NCBI GenBank assembly: GCA_017612805.1 | Contig: JAGAFD010000003.1 | Coordinates: 1-64,000 of the forward strand | Source: Bacilli bacterium | GTDB taxonomy: Bacteria > Bacillota_I > Bacilli_A > RF39 > UBA660 | Length of the DNA stretch: 64,000 bases | Reading direction: 5' to 3' | Shown: one piece after another, positions 35,718-46,693 of the stretch | Layout of the letters: each line of letters begins with the position of its first letter | Position numbering within the stretch: the first letter of the stretch is position 1 | Translations under genes and position numbers: made by a program | Notes under the pieces: generated by a model | The model's database searches: none | Seen by the model: the letters and a program-made list of their open reading frames with translations, nothing else | Told to the model about the DNA's origin: nothing

Positions 35718-36460
35718 AATCGTTTTATTTAACAGATGCGGGAAAAGTTAGAACCCATAATGAAGATTCGGTTACAATCTTAAAAAATAGTAATAATGAA
35801 ACATTAATGATTGTTGCTGATGGTATGGGTGGCCATAAAGCAGGGGAAGTAGCATCTTCAATTGCGGTAACTCACCTAGGACAACGTTTTGTTGGATTAT
35901 CAAGCGTTGGAGATAAAATGGAAGCTAGTAAATGGCTTTATGATAACATTAATGAAATAAATAAAAATATTATTGATTATACAAAAGAACATCCTGAATC
36001 AGAAGGAATGGGAACAACTTTAGTGTGTGCTTTATTAACTAATGATTTTCTTTTGTTTGGTAACATTGGGGATTCTTCCGGATTTATTATTAAAAACGGT
36101 GAATTACATAAAGTAACTAAAGATCATACTTTAGTAAATCTATTAGTTGAAGCTGGTAATTTAACTCTTGAAGAAGCTAAGAATCATCCTAAGAAAAACG
36201 TTTTAATGCGCGCTTTAGGAGCTTCTGATAAAGCAGAATTAGATATCTTTGATGTTGATATTAATTGTGAGGGTATCTTACTATGTAGTGATGGCCTAAC
36301 TAATATGTTAAGTAATGAAAGTATCACGAAAGTATTAAATGATGAAACTTTAGAAATTGAAGAAAAAGTAATTAAATTAATTAAAAAATGTAATGCTCGT
36401 GGGGGAACGGATAATATAACTGTTGCTTATTTAAGCAAGGAAAGTGGTGTTAACGTATGA
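35714..36460 (+). CDS. prpC: PP2C-type protein phosphatase PrpC
   Basis: 248 residues with the PP2C motifs: TDAGKVRTHNEDS, VADGMGGHKAGEVAS (metal-binding Asp and Gly), GDSSGFI, SDGLTNML and GGTDNITV. Dephosphorylates PrkC and its targets. Overlaps rlmN and prkC by ATGA junctions, so the three are translationally coupled. Confidence 0.96.
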   Translation: MKSFYLTDAGKVRTHNEDSVTILKNSNNETLMIVADGMGGHKAGEVASSIAVTHLGQRFVGLSSVGDKMEASKWLYDNINEINKNIIDYTKEHPESEGMGTTLVCALLTNDFLLFGNIGDSSGFIIKNGELHKVTKDHTLVNLLVEAGNLTLEEAKNHPKKNVLMRALGASDKAELDIFDVDINCEGILLCSDGLTNMLSNESITKVLNDETLEIEEKVIKLIKKCNARGGTDNITVAYLSKESGVNV

Positions 36461-38190
36461 TAATGAAGGGGCAAAAGATTAGTGACCGCTACCAAATAGT
36501 TAAACAAATTGGTGAAGGTGGTATGGCTAATGTTTATTTGGCATATGATACTATTTTAGAACGTGATGTCGCAATTAAAATATTACGTGGTGACTTAGCT
36601 ACTGATGAAAAGTTTGTTAGAAGATTCCAAAGAGAAGCTCTTGCAGCATCAAGTTTATCACATCCAAATATTGTTGAAGTATACGATGTTGGTGAAGACA
36701 AAGGCGAATACTACATCGTTATGGAATATATTGAAGGTAAACACTTAAAACAATTATTAAAAAAACGTGGCAAATTAACTTTATCAGAAGTAATTGATAT
36801 TATGAGTCAATTAACAGATGGTATGAGTGTTGCTCATGATTCTTATATTATTCACCGTGACATTAAACCACAAAATATTATGATTTTAGAAAATGGTTTA
36901 ATAAAAATTACGGACTTTGGTATTGCGATGGCTTTAAATAGTACACAACTTACTCAAACTAATTCCGTTATGGGTTCAGTTCACTATTTACCACCAGAAC
37001 AAGCTAATGGTAAGGGTGCAACCTTAAAAAGCGATATCTATTCAATGGGTATCTTAATGTATGAATTATTAACTGGTAAATTACCATATCGTGGTGATAC
37101 GGCAATTGAAGTAGCTTTAAAACAATTAAAAGAACCACTTCCAAGTATTAAGGATGAAGTTCCTAATTTACCACAAAGTGTTGAAAATATTATTATAAAA
37201 GCTACGGCTAAAAATCCTAAAAATCGTTATCAAGATGCTAGGGAAATGCATAATGATTTGGTAACTTGTCTTGATGAATCGAGAGCAAATGAAAAACCAT
37301 ATAAATTGCCTTATCCAGAACTTGATCCTGATGATGTAAAGATTGTTACTCATAAAAAAGAGAAAGCTAAAGAAGAAGATAATGAAGAAAAAGTAGCTAC
37401 TCAAATTAATGAGAGCGATTATAAAAAAGATAGTAAAGTCTTAATTATTTTAGCAGCCATCTTTACGGGCTTAGTTTTAGCAATTACGGTTATAGCTGGT
37501 ATCTTATTCTTCTTAGGAAAACCAAAAGAAGTAGTTGTACCTGATGTATCTGGTCTAACCGTAAAAGAAGCTATTAAAAAATTACAAGATGCTAATTTAA
37601 AAGTAAATGATGTTCAAAAAGAAATTAGTTCTGATAAAGTTCCTGAAGGAAGTGTTGTTAAAACTATTCCAGAAGCTGGAACTAAGAAAACAAAAGATTA
37701 TGAAATTACTCTATATGTTTCACTTGGTGATACTAAATTATTAGTTGAAGATTATACGGGTCGTAATGCTTCGGAAGTAACTGGTGAATTAAAAGCTCAT
37801 GGTATTTATACGAAAGTTGAAAAACAAGAAGTAGATGATACTAAGAATTACAATGATATGGAAATCATTGGCCAAGATGTTGAACCAGGTACAAAATTAT
37901 CTGATGGTGATACGATTACGCTTTATATTCCTGATGTTGTAACCGTATATCCTGATTTTACAAGTGGTTCTTATATCTTAAAAGAAGTAGAAGACTTCTG
38001 TACAGAACATAAGATTAATTTGAATATTGAAAAAGTATTTAATGCTGATTATGCTGAAGGAACAATTATTTATCAAAGTAAACCAGCTGGTTATACGGTA
38101 ACTGAAAATACTTCATTAACAATCAAAGTTTCAACATTGACTCAAGAAGAAATTGACGATGATGATGATTCAGATGGGATAATTGATTAA
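36457..38190 (+). CDS. prkC: PASTA-domain serine/threonine kinase PrkC
   Basis: 577 residues: cytosolic kinase domain (about 10-275) with GEGGMANVYLAYD, AIKIL, catalytic loop HRDIKPQNIM, DFGIA and SVHYLPPEQA; a charged linker; one membrane helix (about 328-350); then three PASTA repeats, the first starting VVPDVSGLTV. It senses muropeptides and in spore formers can trigger germination. The tail is acidic (DDDDSDGIID). Coupled to prpC (ATGA) and rsgA (TAATG). Confidence 0.96.
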   Translation: MIMKGQKISDRYQIVKQIGEGGMANVYLAYDTILERDVAIKILRGDLATDEKFVRRFQREALAASSLSHPNIVEVYDVGEDKGEYYIVMEYIEGKHLKQLLKKRGKLTLSEVIDIMSQLTDGMSVAHDSYIIHRDIKPQNIMILENGLIKITDFGIAMALNSTQLTQTNSVMGSVHYLPPEQANGKGATLKSDIYSMGILMYELLTGKLPYRGDTAIEVALKQLKEPLPSIKDEVPNLPQSVENIIIKATAKNPKNRYQDAREMHNDLVTCLDESRANEKPYKLPYPELDPDDVKIVTHKKEKAKEEDNEEKVATQINESDYKKDSKVLIILAAIFTGLVLAITVIAGILFFLGKPKEVVVPDVSGLTVKEAIKKLQDANLKVNDVQKEISSDKVPEGSVVKTIPEAGTKKTKDYEITLYVSLGDTKLLVEDYTGRNASEVTGELKAHGIYTKVEKQEVDDTKNYNDMEIIGQDVEPGTKLSDGDTITLYIPDVVTVYPDFTSGSYILKEVEDFCTEHKINLNIEKVFNADYAEGTIIYQSKPAGYTVTENTSLTIKVSTLTQEEIDDDDDSDGIID

Positions 38191-39032
38191 TGCAAGGTAT
38201 TATTATTAAAAATATTAGTAATACCTATACGGTATCATCAAACGGTAAGTTATATGAATGCAAACCAACCGGTAAATTGCGTTTTAATAAGATAACTCCC
38301 GTAGTTGGTGATTACGTTGAATTTATTGAACAAGATTGTTACATTAAGGACATTTTACCAAGAAAGAATGTCCTTAATCGTCCTGATATTGCTAATGTCG
38401 ATATTGCTTTAATTATTACTTCGGTAAAAGAACCAAACTTAGATTTATTATTGTTAGATAAATTATTATGTAACGTAATAAAAGAACATATTACTCCAGT
38501 AATCTGTTTTACTAAAATTGATTTAATTTCTGAAGCCGAAAAAGCTTTAGTTGATCTTTTAATCAATTATTATAATAAAATCGGAATTGTTGCATTAACT
38601 AATCAAAATATTGATAAAATTAAAGAAGTTCTAAGTAAGAAGACGGTTGTTTTAACTGGTCAAACTGGTGCTGGTAAAAGCAGTTTAATAAACCGCTTAG
38701 ATGCCCAATTTGATCTTAAAACATCACCAATTTCTAAAGCGTTAGGAAGAGGAATACATACTACAAGGAATACCGAAATGTATCCAGTAAGTGATTTCTT
38801 TATCGCGGATACTCCGGGTTTTTCATCAATTGATTTGACTAATGTTGATCCTAATATTATTAAAGATACTTTTATTGAGTTTAAAAAGGTATCTTGTCGT
38901 TACCGTGATTGTATGCACAATCATGAAGAACCATGTGCGGTTAAAGATTTAGTTAATGAAGGAACTATTTTAAAAAGCCGTTATGATAATTATTTAAAAA
39001 TAATTAGTGATAATAATTATAAAAAGTATTGA
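38190..39032 (+). CDS. rsgA: Small ribosomal subunit biogenesis GTPase RsgA
   Basis: 280 residues: OB fold, circularly permuted GTPase (NKxD-like TKID before the P-loop GQTGAGKSSLIN, then DTPGFSS) and C-terminal zinc motif (CRYRDCMHNHEEPCAV). Checks 30S maturation. The ATG overlaps the prkC stop. Confidence 0.96.
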   Translation: MQGIIIKNISNTYTVSSNGKLYECKPTGKLRFNKITPVVGDYVEFIEQDCYIKDILPRKNVLNRPDIANVDIALIITSVKEPNLDLLLLDKLLCNVIKEHITPVICFTKIDLISEAEKALVDLLINYYNKIGIVALTNQNIDKIKEVLSKKTVVLTGQTGAGKSSLINRLDAQFDLKTSPISKALGRGIHTTRNTEMYPVSDFFIADTPGFSSIDLTNVDPNIIKDTFIEFKKVSCRYRDCMHNHEEPCAVKDLVNEGTILKSRYDNYLKIISDNNYKKY

Positions 39033-39042
39033 GGTGATGAAG

Positions 39043-39684
39043 GTGGAGATAAGTGTATCTTTTCTAAAAGGATTAGATGACATGGAAACACGTGCTAAAA
39101 GAGTTAATGAAAGTAGTGCTGATTATATCCATGTAGATCAAATGGATGGCGTTTTTGTGGCAAACACAACCATTCTTCCACGTGATATTAAAGCATGGGT
39201 AGGTAAAAACTCTAAACCTTTAGAAGTACATTTAATGACTGAAGAACCCCAAACTTATTTTAAAGAATATCAAGAATTAAACACTAAATTAATTTATGTT
39301 CATTATGAAATAAAAGCTGATATTAATGAAGTGTTAAAAGAATTAGATAATTTAAAAATTAAAAAAGGGATTGCGATAAATCCTCCAACCCCTGTTAGTG
39401 CTATAAAACCATTATTATCTAAAGTTGATTCAGTATTAGTAATGAGCGTTACCCCTGGTGAAGGTGGTCAAAAGTTTATGCCAAGTGCTTTAACAAAAAT
39501 TCAAGAGCTAACCAAATTAAGAAGTTATCTTAATTTAAATTATGATATTAATGTTGATGGTGGCGTAAATAATGAAACCGCGCGTCTATGCTTTGATGCG
39601 GGGGTTGACCGTGTTGTTAGTGGTGCTTATATTTGTGAAAACGAAAATATTAATGAATATATTGACAAAATAAAAAATCAATAA
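39043..39684 (+). CDS. rpe: Ribulose-phosphate 3-epimerase
   Basis: 213 residues of a TIM barrel: VSFLKGLDD, metal site HVDQMDGVFV, LVMSVTPGEGGQKF and VDGGVNNETA ... VSGAYI. Interconverts ribulose-5-P and xylulose-5-P. I favour the GTG at 39043 because GAGGTG (39031-39036) is six bases upstream; the ATG at 39037 abuts that site. Last gene of the rlmN operon; thiN and spoVM, which follow in Bacillus, are missing. Confidence 0.93.
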   Translation: MEISVSFLKGLDDMETRAKRVNESSADYIHVDQMDGVFVANTTILPRDIKAWVGKNSKPLEVHLMTEEPQTYFKEYQELNTKLIYVHYEIKADINEVLKELDNLKIKKGIAINPPTPVSAIKPLLSKVDSVLVMSVTPGEGGQKFMPSALTKIQELTKLRSYLNLNYDINVDGGVNNETARLCFDAGVDRVVSGAYICENENINEYIDKIKNQ

Positions 39685-39703
39685 TTGCTATTGATTTTTT
39701 TAT
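39672..39703. terminator. Bidirectional terminator between rpe and rpmB
   Basis: AAAAATCAAT...ATTGATTTTT with A and T runs on both sides. Confidence 0.8.
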
Positions 39704-39861
39704 TTATCTAAACTTCTTGCTTCACGAGCACTAAGAATTACTTTTTTACCATTAACAGTTTTAACTTGTAAATTTGGTTTTTGTCTCATTTTAGTTGCAT
39801 TACATGCATGACTTCTACGATTACCAGTTAAAGGTTTTTTTGTTGTCATTTTAACTGCCAT
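39700..39861 (-). CDS. rpmB: 50S ribosomal protein L28
   Basis: 53 residues, MAVKMTTKKPLTGNRRSHAC start with the diagnostic GNRRSHACNATK and VILSAREARSL end; shorter than the usual about 60. GGGAGGTG ribosome site ten bases before the ATG. Reverse orientation at the end of the rpe cluster as in Bacillus. Confidence 0.93.
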   Translation of the reverse strand: MAVKMTTKKPLTGNRRSHACNATKMRQKPNLQVKTVNGKKVILSAREARSLDK

Positions 39862-39896
39862 ATAATATTCGCACCTCCCAAACACTTGCAATTAAG

Positions 39897-39925
39897 ACTT
39901 TATCATAATTTCTAGAATAAGTCAA
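39897..39925 (-). promoter_or_regulatory. Promoter of rpmB
   Basis: Reverse strand TTGACT (39925-39920), 17-bp spacer, TAAAGT (39902-39897). Confidence 0.5.
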
Positions 39926-39947
39926 TAAAATGCACGATTTTTTTTAG

Positions 39948-39976
39948 TTGTTTATTAAATATATTTTTGATATAAT
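39948..39976 (+). promoter_or_regulatory. Promoter of the membrane-anchored protein pair
   Basis: TTGTTT (39948-39953), 17-bp spacer, TATAAT (39971-39976) with TGA before it (extended -10). Confidence 0.65.
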
Positions 39977-39999
39977 TATAAAGAATAAAGAGGTGTCTT

Positions 40000-42171
40000 A
40001 TGAAAGATAAAAGCGAAAATGAAGCTACTAAAAAAGTTTTTTCAAAAGAGCAATTACAAAGAATGTCATCAGATGCTTTAAAAGTTATTAATGATGATCA
40101 AACAATTGAAATTAAAAAAACTTTAATCGTGGAAACGGAAGTAGAAGAAGAACCTGTTTTAGAAGAAACTTTAGAAGCTGAAGTAGTTGAAGAAGAGATT
40201 CAAGAAGAACCTAAAAAGAAAAAATTAAATAAGAAAAAACTAATAATCATTATTGTAGCAATTGTTTTACTATTCTTATTATTATTTGGAACATTTGCTT
40301 TCTTAATAATGCATAAAAAGAAAGATAATAAGAAGAAAACTAATGAAGTTATTGTTAAGAAAGATAATTATCAATATGCTAATGGTACTTTAAAATTCTT
40401 AAGTAACGGTAAAGAAATTGGTAGCTATACTTGTAAGAATAAACATGTTGATGAATGTTTTGTTGCTAATTACAATAATACTGAAGATAATTTCTTAAAT
40501 CCTAAACTAGTTTATGAAGATGGTAAACTTGTTGAAGATGTTAGTGATTTTATTAATAATCAATATGCTTTCATTAAAGATGGTAAAAATAAAAATATTA
40601 TTATTTATGATTTTGTTAATAAAAAAGAAATAGATAAAGTTGAAAAAGTTAAATACTATGGTAAAGATAACTACGTAATTTTAACTAAGAATAATAAGTA
40701 TGGTTTATTCTATTTTGGCAAAGATAGCATCGATATTAAAATTGATTATATATATGAATATATGGGTGTTATCTTAGGTTCAGATGAAGGTAATGATTTA
40801 GTAGTAAAATCAGGTGAAACTTATAAAATAATTGATTATACTAATAATGATTTATCAAAACCGATTGGTTCACCAATTAGAAACTATAATAAAGATTACA
40901 TTGTTGCTGGTGAAGATAATAAATTAAACTTATATGATTATAAAGCTAAAGTAGTATTTAGTAAAAATTATAGTTATATTAAACTATTAGCTGATTATGT
41001 ATTAGTTGTTAACGATTTAGAATTAAATGTATTAGATTATGAAGGAAATAAATATAATCTAAATCCAATTACTTTAAAGAATAGTTCTTATGTATCAAAA
41101 AATGTTTATGATAAGAATGGTAAAAAAGTTAAAACGGAAGAATCATTTACTGAAGCAATAAAAGAAAATACGATGACGATTACTGTTAAAGGTGAATCTG
41201 ATACCAAAGTATTAGTTAACTTATTAGAAGGTAAATTAAGTAAGAATTTAAAATATATTAGCTATTTTGATGGTACTTTATATTTCTATGGTGATGAAGA
41301 TAAAACTAAATTAATCGGTCAATATAAGTGTGATAATAAAAATACGGTTGATACTGATACTACTGCTTTAAATAATTGTTTTGTAGCAAGTGATACCATT
41401 TATGAAAATAATGATATGGAATCTAATGCTGATAAAACCATTGGGGTAATTCCAATCATTAATAATACTTTTGTATTTATTAGTGATTCTAAACCATCTG
41501 ATTCGAAAAAGACGGTTAAACTATATAATTTAAAAACTTCTAAAGTAGTTGGTGTTTATCAAACAGTAAGTACATATTTATTCTCTGGCTTAGAAGAATT
41601 AAGTTTTGCTGAAATTAATAGTTTAGAATTTATTGCCCGTAACAATAAAGGTAAAATGGGATTAATTAAAATAATTGGTAGTGAAGTAGCTAGTGGTATT
41701 AAGTTTAATTATTTAAGCTTAGAAAAAATGGGTAAATACTATTTAGCTAAAGATGAAAATGCTAAATACTTATTAATCTATGATACAACTGGTCAAAATA
41801 CCTCATCTACTTTTAATGGCCCAATTAAAGGTTATAATAAAGACTATATTAAAGTAGTAGAAGGTAATAAATACTATATTTATGATTTTGATAATACTAA
41901 AATAACCACCATTGGTTATAAGTATATTGAATTATTAGATAATTATTATGTAGCGGTTAATGATAGTAATAATGTAGTTGTTTATAATTATCAAAATGAA
42001 CAAAAATTAAGTGATGAAATTAAGTTATATAGCAATAAATATACTGATCCAGAAAACCCAGCCTTCAGAGTTGAATTGTTTGGTTATAAAATTACAATTA
42101 GTGTATTAAAAGATAATATTTATACTGATTATGATTATGATCTACAAACTGGAACTCGTGTGGAGGGATAG
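40000..42171 (+). CDS. Membrane-anchored surface protein with two repeated modules
   Basis: 723 residues, not recognised. Cytosolic acidic/lysine-rich start, membrane helix at about 83-103, then two similar extracytoplasmic modules. Module 1 begins YANGTLKFLSNGKEIGSYTC near residue 125; module 2 begins FDGTLYFYGDEDKTKLIGQY near 425. Each has a Cys pair (YTCKNKHVDEC; YKCDNK...NNC), an Ala/Val-Phe-Ile strand (YAFIKDG; FVFISDS) and a phrase IYDFVNKKEID or LYNLKTSKVVG. Tyr/Asp-rich strands suggest a beta-propeller-like fold. The next gene encodes a third copy. Confidence 0.65.
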   Translation: MKDKSENEATKKVFSKEQLQRMSSDALKVINDDQTIEIKKTLIVETEVEEEPVLEETLEAEVVEEEIQEEPKKKKLNKKKLIIIIVAIVLLFLLLFGTFAFLIMHKKKDNKKKTNEVIVKKDNYQYANGTLKFLSNGKEIGSYTCKNKHVDECFVANYNNTEDNFLNPKLVYEDGKLVEDVSDFINNQYAFIKDGKNKNIIIYDFVNKKEIDKVEKVKYYGKDNYVILTKNNKYGLFYFGKDSIDIKIDYIYEYMGVILGSDEGNDLVVKSGETYKIIDYTNNDLSKPIGSPIRNYNKDYIVAGEDNKLNLYDYKAKVVFSKNYSYIKLLADYVLVVNDLELNVLDYEGNKYNLNPITLKNSSYVSKNVYDKNGKKVKTEESFTEAIKENTMTITVKGESDTKVLVNLLEGKLSKNLKYISYFDGTLYFYGDEDKTKLIGQYKCDNKNTVDTDTTALNNCFVASDTIYENNDMESNADKTIGVIPIINNTFVFISDSKPSDSKKTVKLYNLKTSKVVGVYQTVSTYLFSGLEELSFAEINSLEFIARNNKGKMGLIKIIGSEVASGIKFNYLSLEKMGKYYLAKDENAKYLLIYDTTGQNTSSTFNGPIKGYNKDYIKVVEGNKYYIYDFDNTKITTIGYKYIELLDNYYVAVNDSNNVVVYNYQNEQKLSDEIKLYSNKYTDPENPAFRVELFGYKITISVLKDNIYTDYDYDLQTGTRVEG

Positions 42172-42172
42172 G

Positions 42173-43165
42173 ATGAAAGTCATAAATAATAAATATACCT
42201 TAATTGCTATTATTGGCATGTTAGTAGTTAGTATTGGTTTTCTAGCTACTAGCATTATTTTAAGAGTTATTGGTTTTGGATATGAACCATATATTGATCC
42301 AAATCCAACCCACGAATTATTACATGATGGTAAGTTATATTTCTATGATCAAATGAGCAAAGAATTGGGTACTTATACTTGTAAGAAAAACTATAAATAT
42401 TGTGGTTTAGCAATTGAAACCGTTGATGATGCTGATTATGGTTTTAGAGCATACAACGATGGTAATGATGATACGGTAAAACCAGAAAATAATCGTTATG
42501 CCTTTATTGTTGATACTGAACTTGATTATCAACAACCAGGCGATGCAAATGTTATCTTATATGATTTTAAAAAGGGTAAAGCAATTAAAGAATTTGCCGA
42601 AGTTAAAAATTATACTGTTGGTTTAACTGATAACATTGTTTTTGTTAAAGAACTTGAAGGTGGCTGGCGAATTCTTATTTTAAAAGGTCCAGAAATGACT
42701 TATTTAACCGATTACTTTTATCAATATGTATCAGTTCATAATGAACTAGCTACTAATTCATCACGTTTAAATGCTTCTAACATTGTAACTTATGATGGTA
42801 CATCATGGCAAATCATTAATGATATTGGTAGTGAAAGAACCGATAAAACTACTAAACAAATTGTTGATTATTCAACTAACTATATCATTTATCGTGTTAA
42901 TGATTTATATCAATTACAAACTTTAAATGATTTTTCACTATTAAATGGTCAATCCTTTAAAGAACTAAAATTTGTTAAAGGTTTTGCAACCTATGCTGAA
43001 GTAGCTAATATCGATGATGATTATTATATTGTTGATTTCAATTTAAATAAAGATATTTCAAATCGTTATCATCGTGGTGAATATCCGGATATTCATTCCC
43101 GTATAACGGATGATAAAAAGATTGAAATAATCTCTAATGGTAATATATTAGAAACAGTTAAATAA
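42173..43165 (+). CDS. Membrane-anchored surface protein, single module
   Basis: 330 residues: short cytosolic start, membrane helix (about 11-33), then one module LHDGKLYFYDQMSKELGTYTCKK (split as GKLYFYDQ...GTYTC), a second Cys, YAFIVDT and LYDFKKGKAI matching the modules of the preceding gene. Starts 1 bp after that gene's stop with GGAGGG upstream, so the two are one operon. Function unknown. Confidence 0.65.
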   Translation: MKVINNKYTLIAIIGMLVVSIGFLATSIILRVIGFGYEPYIDPNPTHELLHDGKLYFYDQMSKELGTYTCKKNYKYCGLAIETVDDADYGFRAYNDGNDDTVKPENNRYAFIVDTELDYQQPGDANVILYDFKKGKAIKEFAEVKNYTVGLTDNIVFVKELEGGWRILILKGPEMTYLTDYFYQYVSVHNELATNSSRLNASNIVTYDGTSWQIINDIGSERTDKTTKQIVDYSTNYIIYRVNDLYQLQTLNDFSLLNGQSFKELKFVKGFATYAEVANIDDDYYIVDFNLNKDISNRYHRGEYPDIHSRITDDKKIEIISNGNILETVK

Positions 43166-43184
43166 ACTGTTTCTTTTATTTTTG
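43151..43184 (+). terminator. Terminator after the surface protein pair
   Basis: GAAACAGTT (43151-43159) pairs with AACTGTTTC (43165-43173), then TTTTATTTTT. The stop codon is in the loop. Confidence 0.8.
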
Positions 43185-43191
43185 TAAAAAA

Positions 43192-43219
43192 TTAGCACTT
43201 ACCCCTTGACAAGTGCTAA
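43192..43219 (+). promoter_or_regulatory. CIRCE-like operator 1 (10-nt spacer)
   Basis: TTAGCACTT (43192-43200), ten bases, AAGTGCTAA (43211-43219). Perfect 9-bp arms, but the spacer is 10 instead of the usual 9. It contains the -35 box. Confidence 0.8.
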
Positions 43220-43234
43220 TTAGGTTTCTATAAT
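43206..43234 (+). promoter_or_regulatory. Heat-shock operon promoter
   Basis: TTGACA (43206-43211), exact 17-bp spacer, TATAAT (43229-43234), flanked by two CIRCE elements. Confidence 0.9.
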
Positions 43235-43238
43235 GAAA

Positions 43239-43265
43239 TTAGCACTGGAATAATTAGAGTGCTAA
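43239..43265 (+). promoter_or_regulatory. CIRCE operator 2 (canonical)
   Basis: TTAGCACTG, nine bases, GAGTGCTAA. Canonical HrcA operator over the transcription start/leader. Confidence 0.93.
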
Positions 43266-43279
43266 TCGAGGTGATATTT

Positions 43280-44274
43280 TTGGATAATCGTCGCGAAGCA
43301 ATTCTAAAAGAAATTGTCGAAAATTATATTAAAGATGTTAAACCGGTTGGTTCAAAAGCATTATGCGATAAGTTTAACTGTTCATCAGCAACTATCCGTA
43401 ATGAGATGTCTATTTTGGAAGATTTAGGTTATATTGAAAAGAACCATATTTCTTCTGGAAGAGTTCCATCTGAAAAAGGCTATCGTTATTATACGGATAA
43501 CTTAATGAAACCAAAAGAATTAACTGGTGAAGATGTATTAAAACTACAAACCATTATTAATAATCGCGAATTAGGAATTAATGATGCTATCTTAAGATGT
43601 GTCGAAATTATTAGTGAAATAACTGATTATACATCGGTAGTCCTTGGTAAGAGCGCTTCATCTAATACTCTTAAACAAGTAAGTATTATTAATCTTGATG
43701 AAACCCATATAGTGGCACTAGTTTGTACGAACAAAGGAATTGTTGAAAACAAACAATTTGAAATTAAAGGTACAAATATTGATGAGATCGTAAAAACTTG
43801 CGAAATCATTAATAAGATGTTAATTGGTACACCAATAGATTTAGTAAGAGAGCGTTTAGAGTTTGATATTAAACCAATTATTGCTACCAAAATTAAACAA
43901 TATGAAACGGTTTATAACATTTTCTATGATGCCTTTAATGATTTTTCAAAGAATAATCCTAACGTTTATATGAGTGGTCGTGCTAATATTTTAAAACAAC
44001 CTGAATATAATAATGTGGATGATATTAAAAGAATCGTTGCTAAGTTTGAAGATGATTCATTAGTACGTAAAATAGAAGAAGATAAAGATGGTGTTAATAT
44101 CTACATTGGTGAAGAAAATGAATTTGATGATGATGTAACTATTATTAAAAGTCATTATAACATCAATGGTGAAGAAGGAACGATTGCGATTGTAGGACCA
44201 AAACGTATGGAATATGATCGTGTGGTAGCACTTTTAAATTACATCATTAAAAATTTTGAAAGTAGGAATAACGG

Positions 44275-44278
<4 letters not shown>
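43280..44278 (+). CDS. hrcA: Heat-inducible transcription repressor HrcA
   Basis: 332 residues: N-terminal winged helix (REAILKEIVENYIKDVKPVG ... CNCSSATIRNEMSILEDLGYI region) with HISSGRVPSEKGYRYY, then the GAF-like dimer domain. Represses its own operon through the CIRCE sites. Start at TTG 43280, six bases after GAGGTG, giving MDNRREAILK; the upstream open frame would run into the second CIRCE. Confidence 0.96.
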
Positions 44279-46630
<2,352 letters not shown>

Positions 46631-46646
46631 TTGATAAATAATATTT

Positions 46647-46680
46647 ACTAAGTTCTAGATAACTAGAACTTAGTTTGTTT
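46647..46680 (+). terminator. 12-bp perfect hairpin after dnaK
   Basis: ACTAAGTTCTAG-ATAA-CTAGAACTTAGT. The T-run after it is poor (TTGTTTG), so it may only partly terminate or may protect the dnaK mRNA before pepF-dnaJ. Confidence 0.55.
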
Positions 46681-46693
46681 GAAAGGATATACT

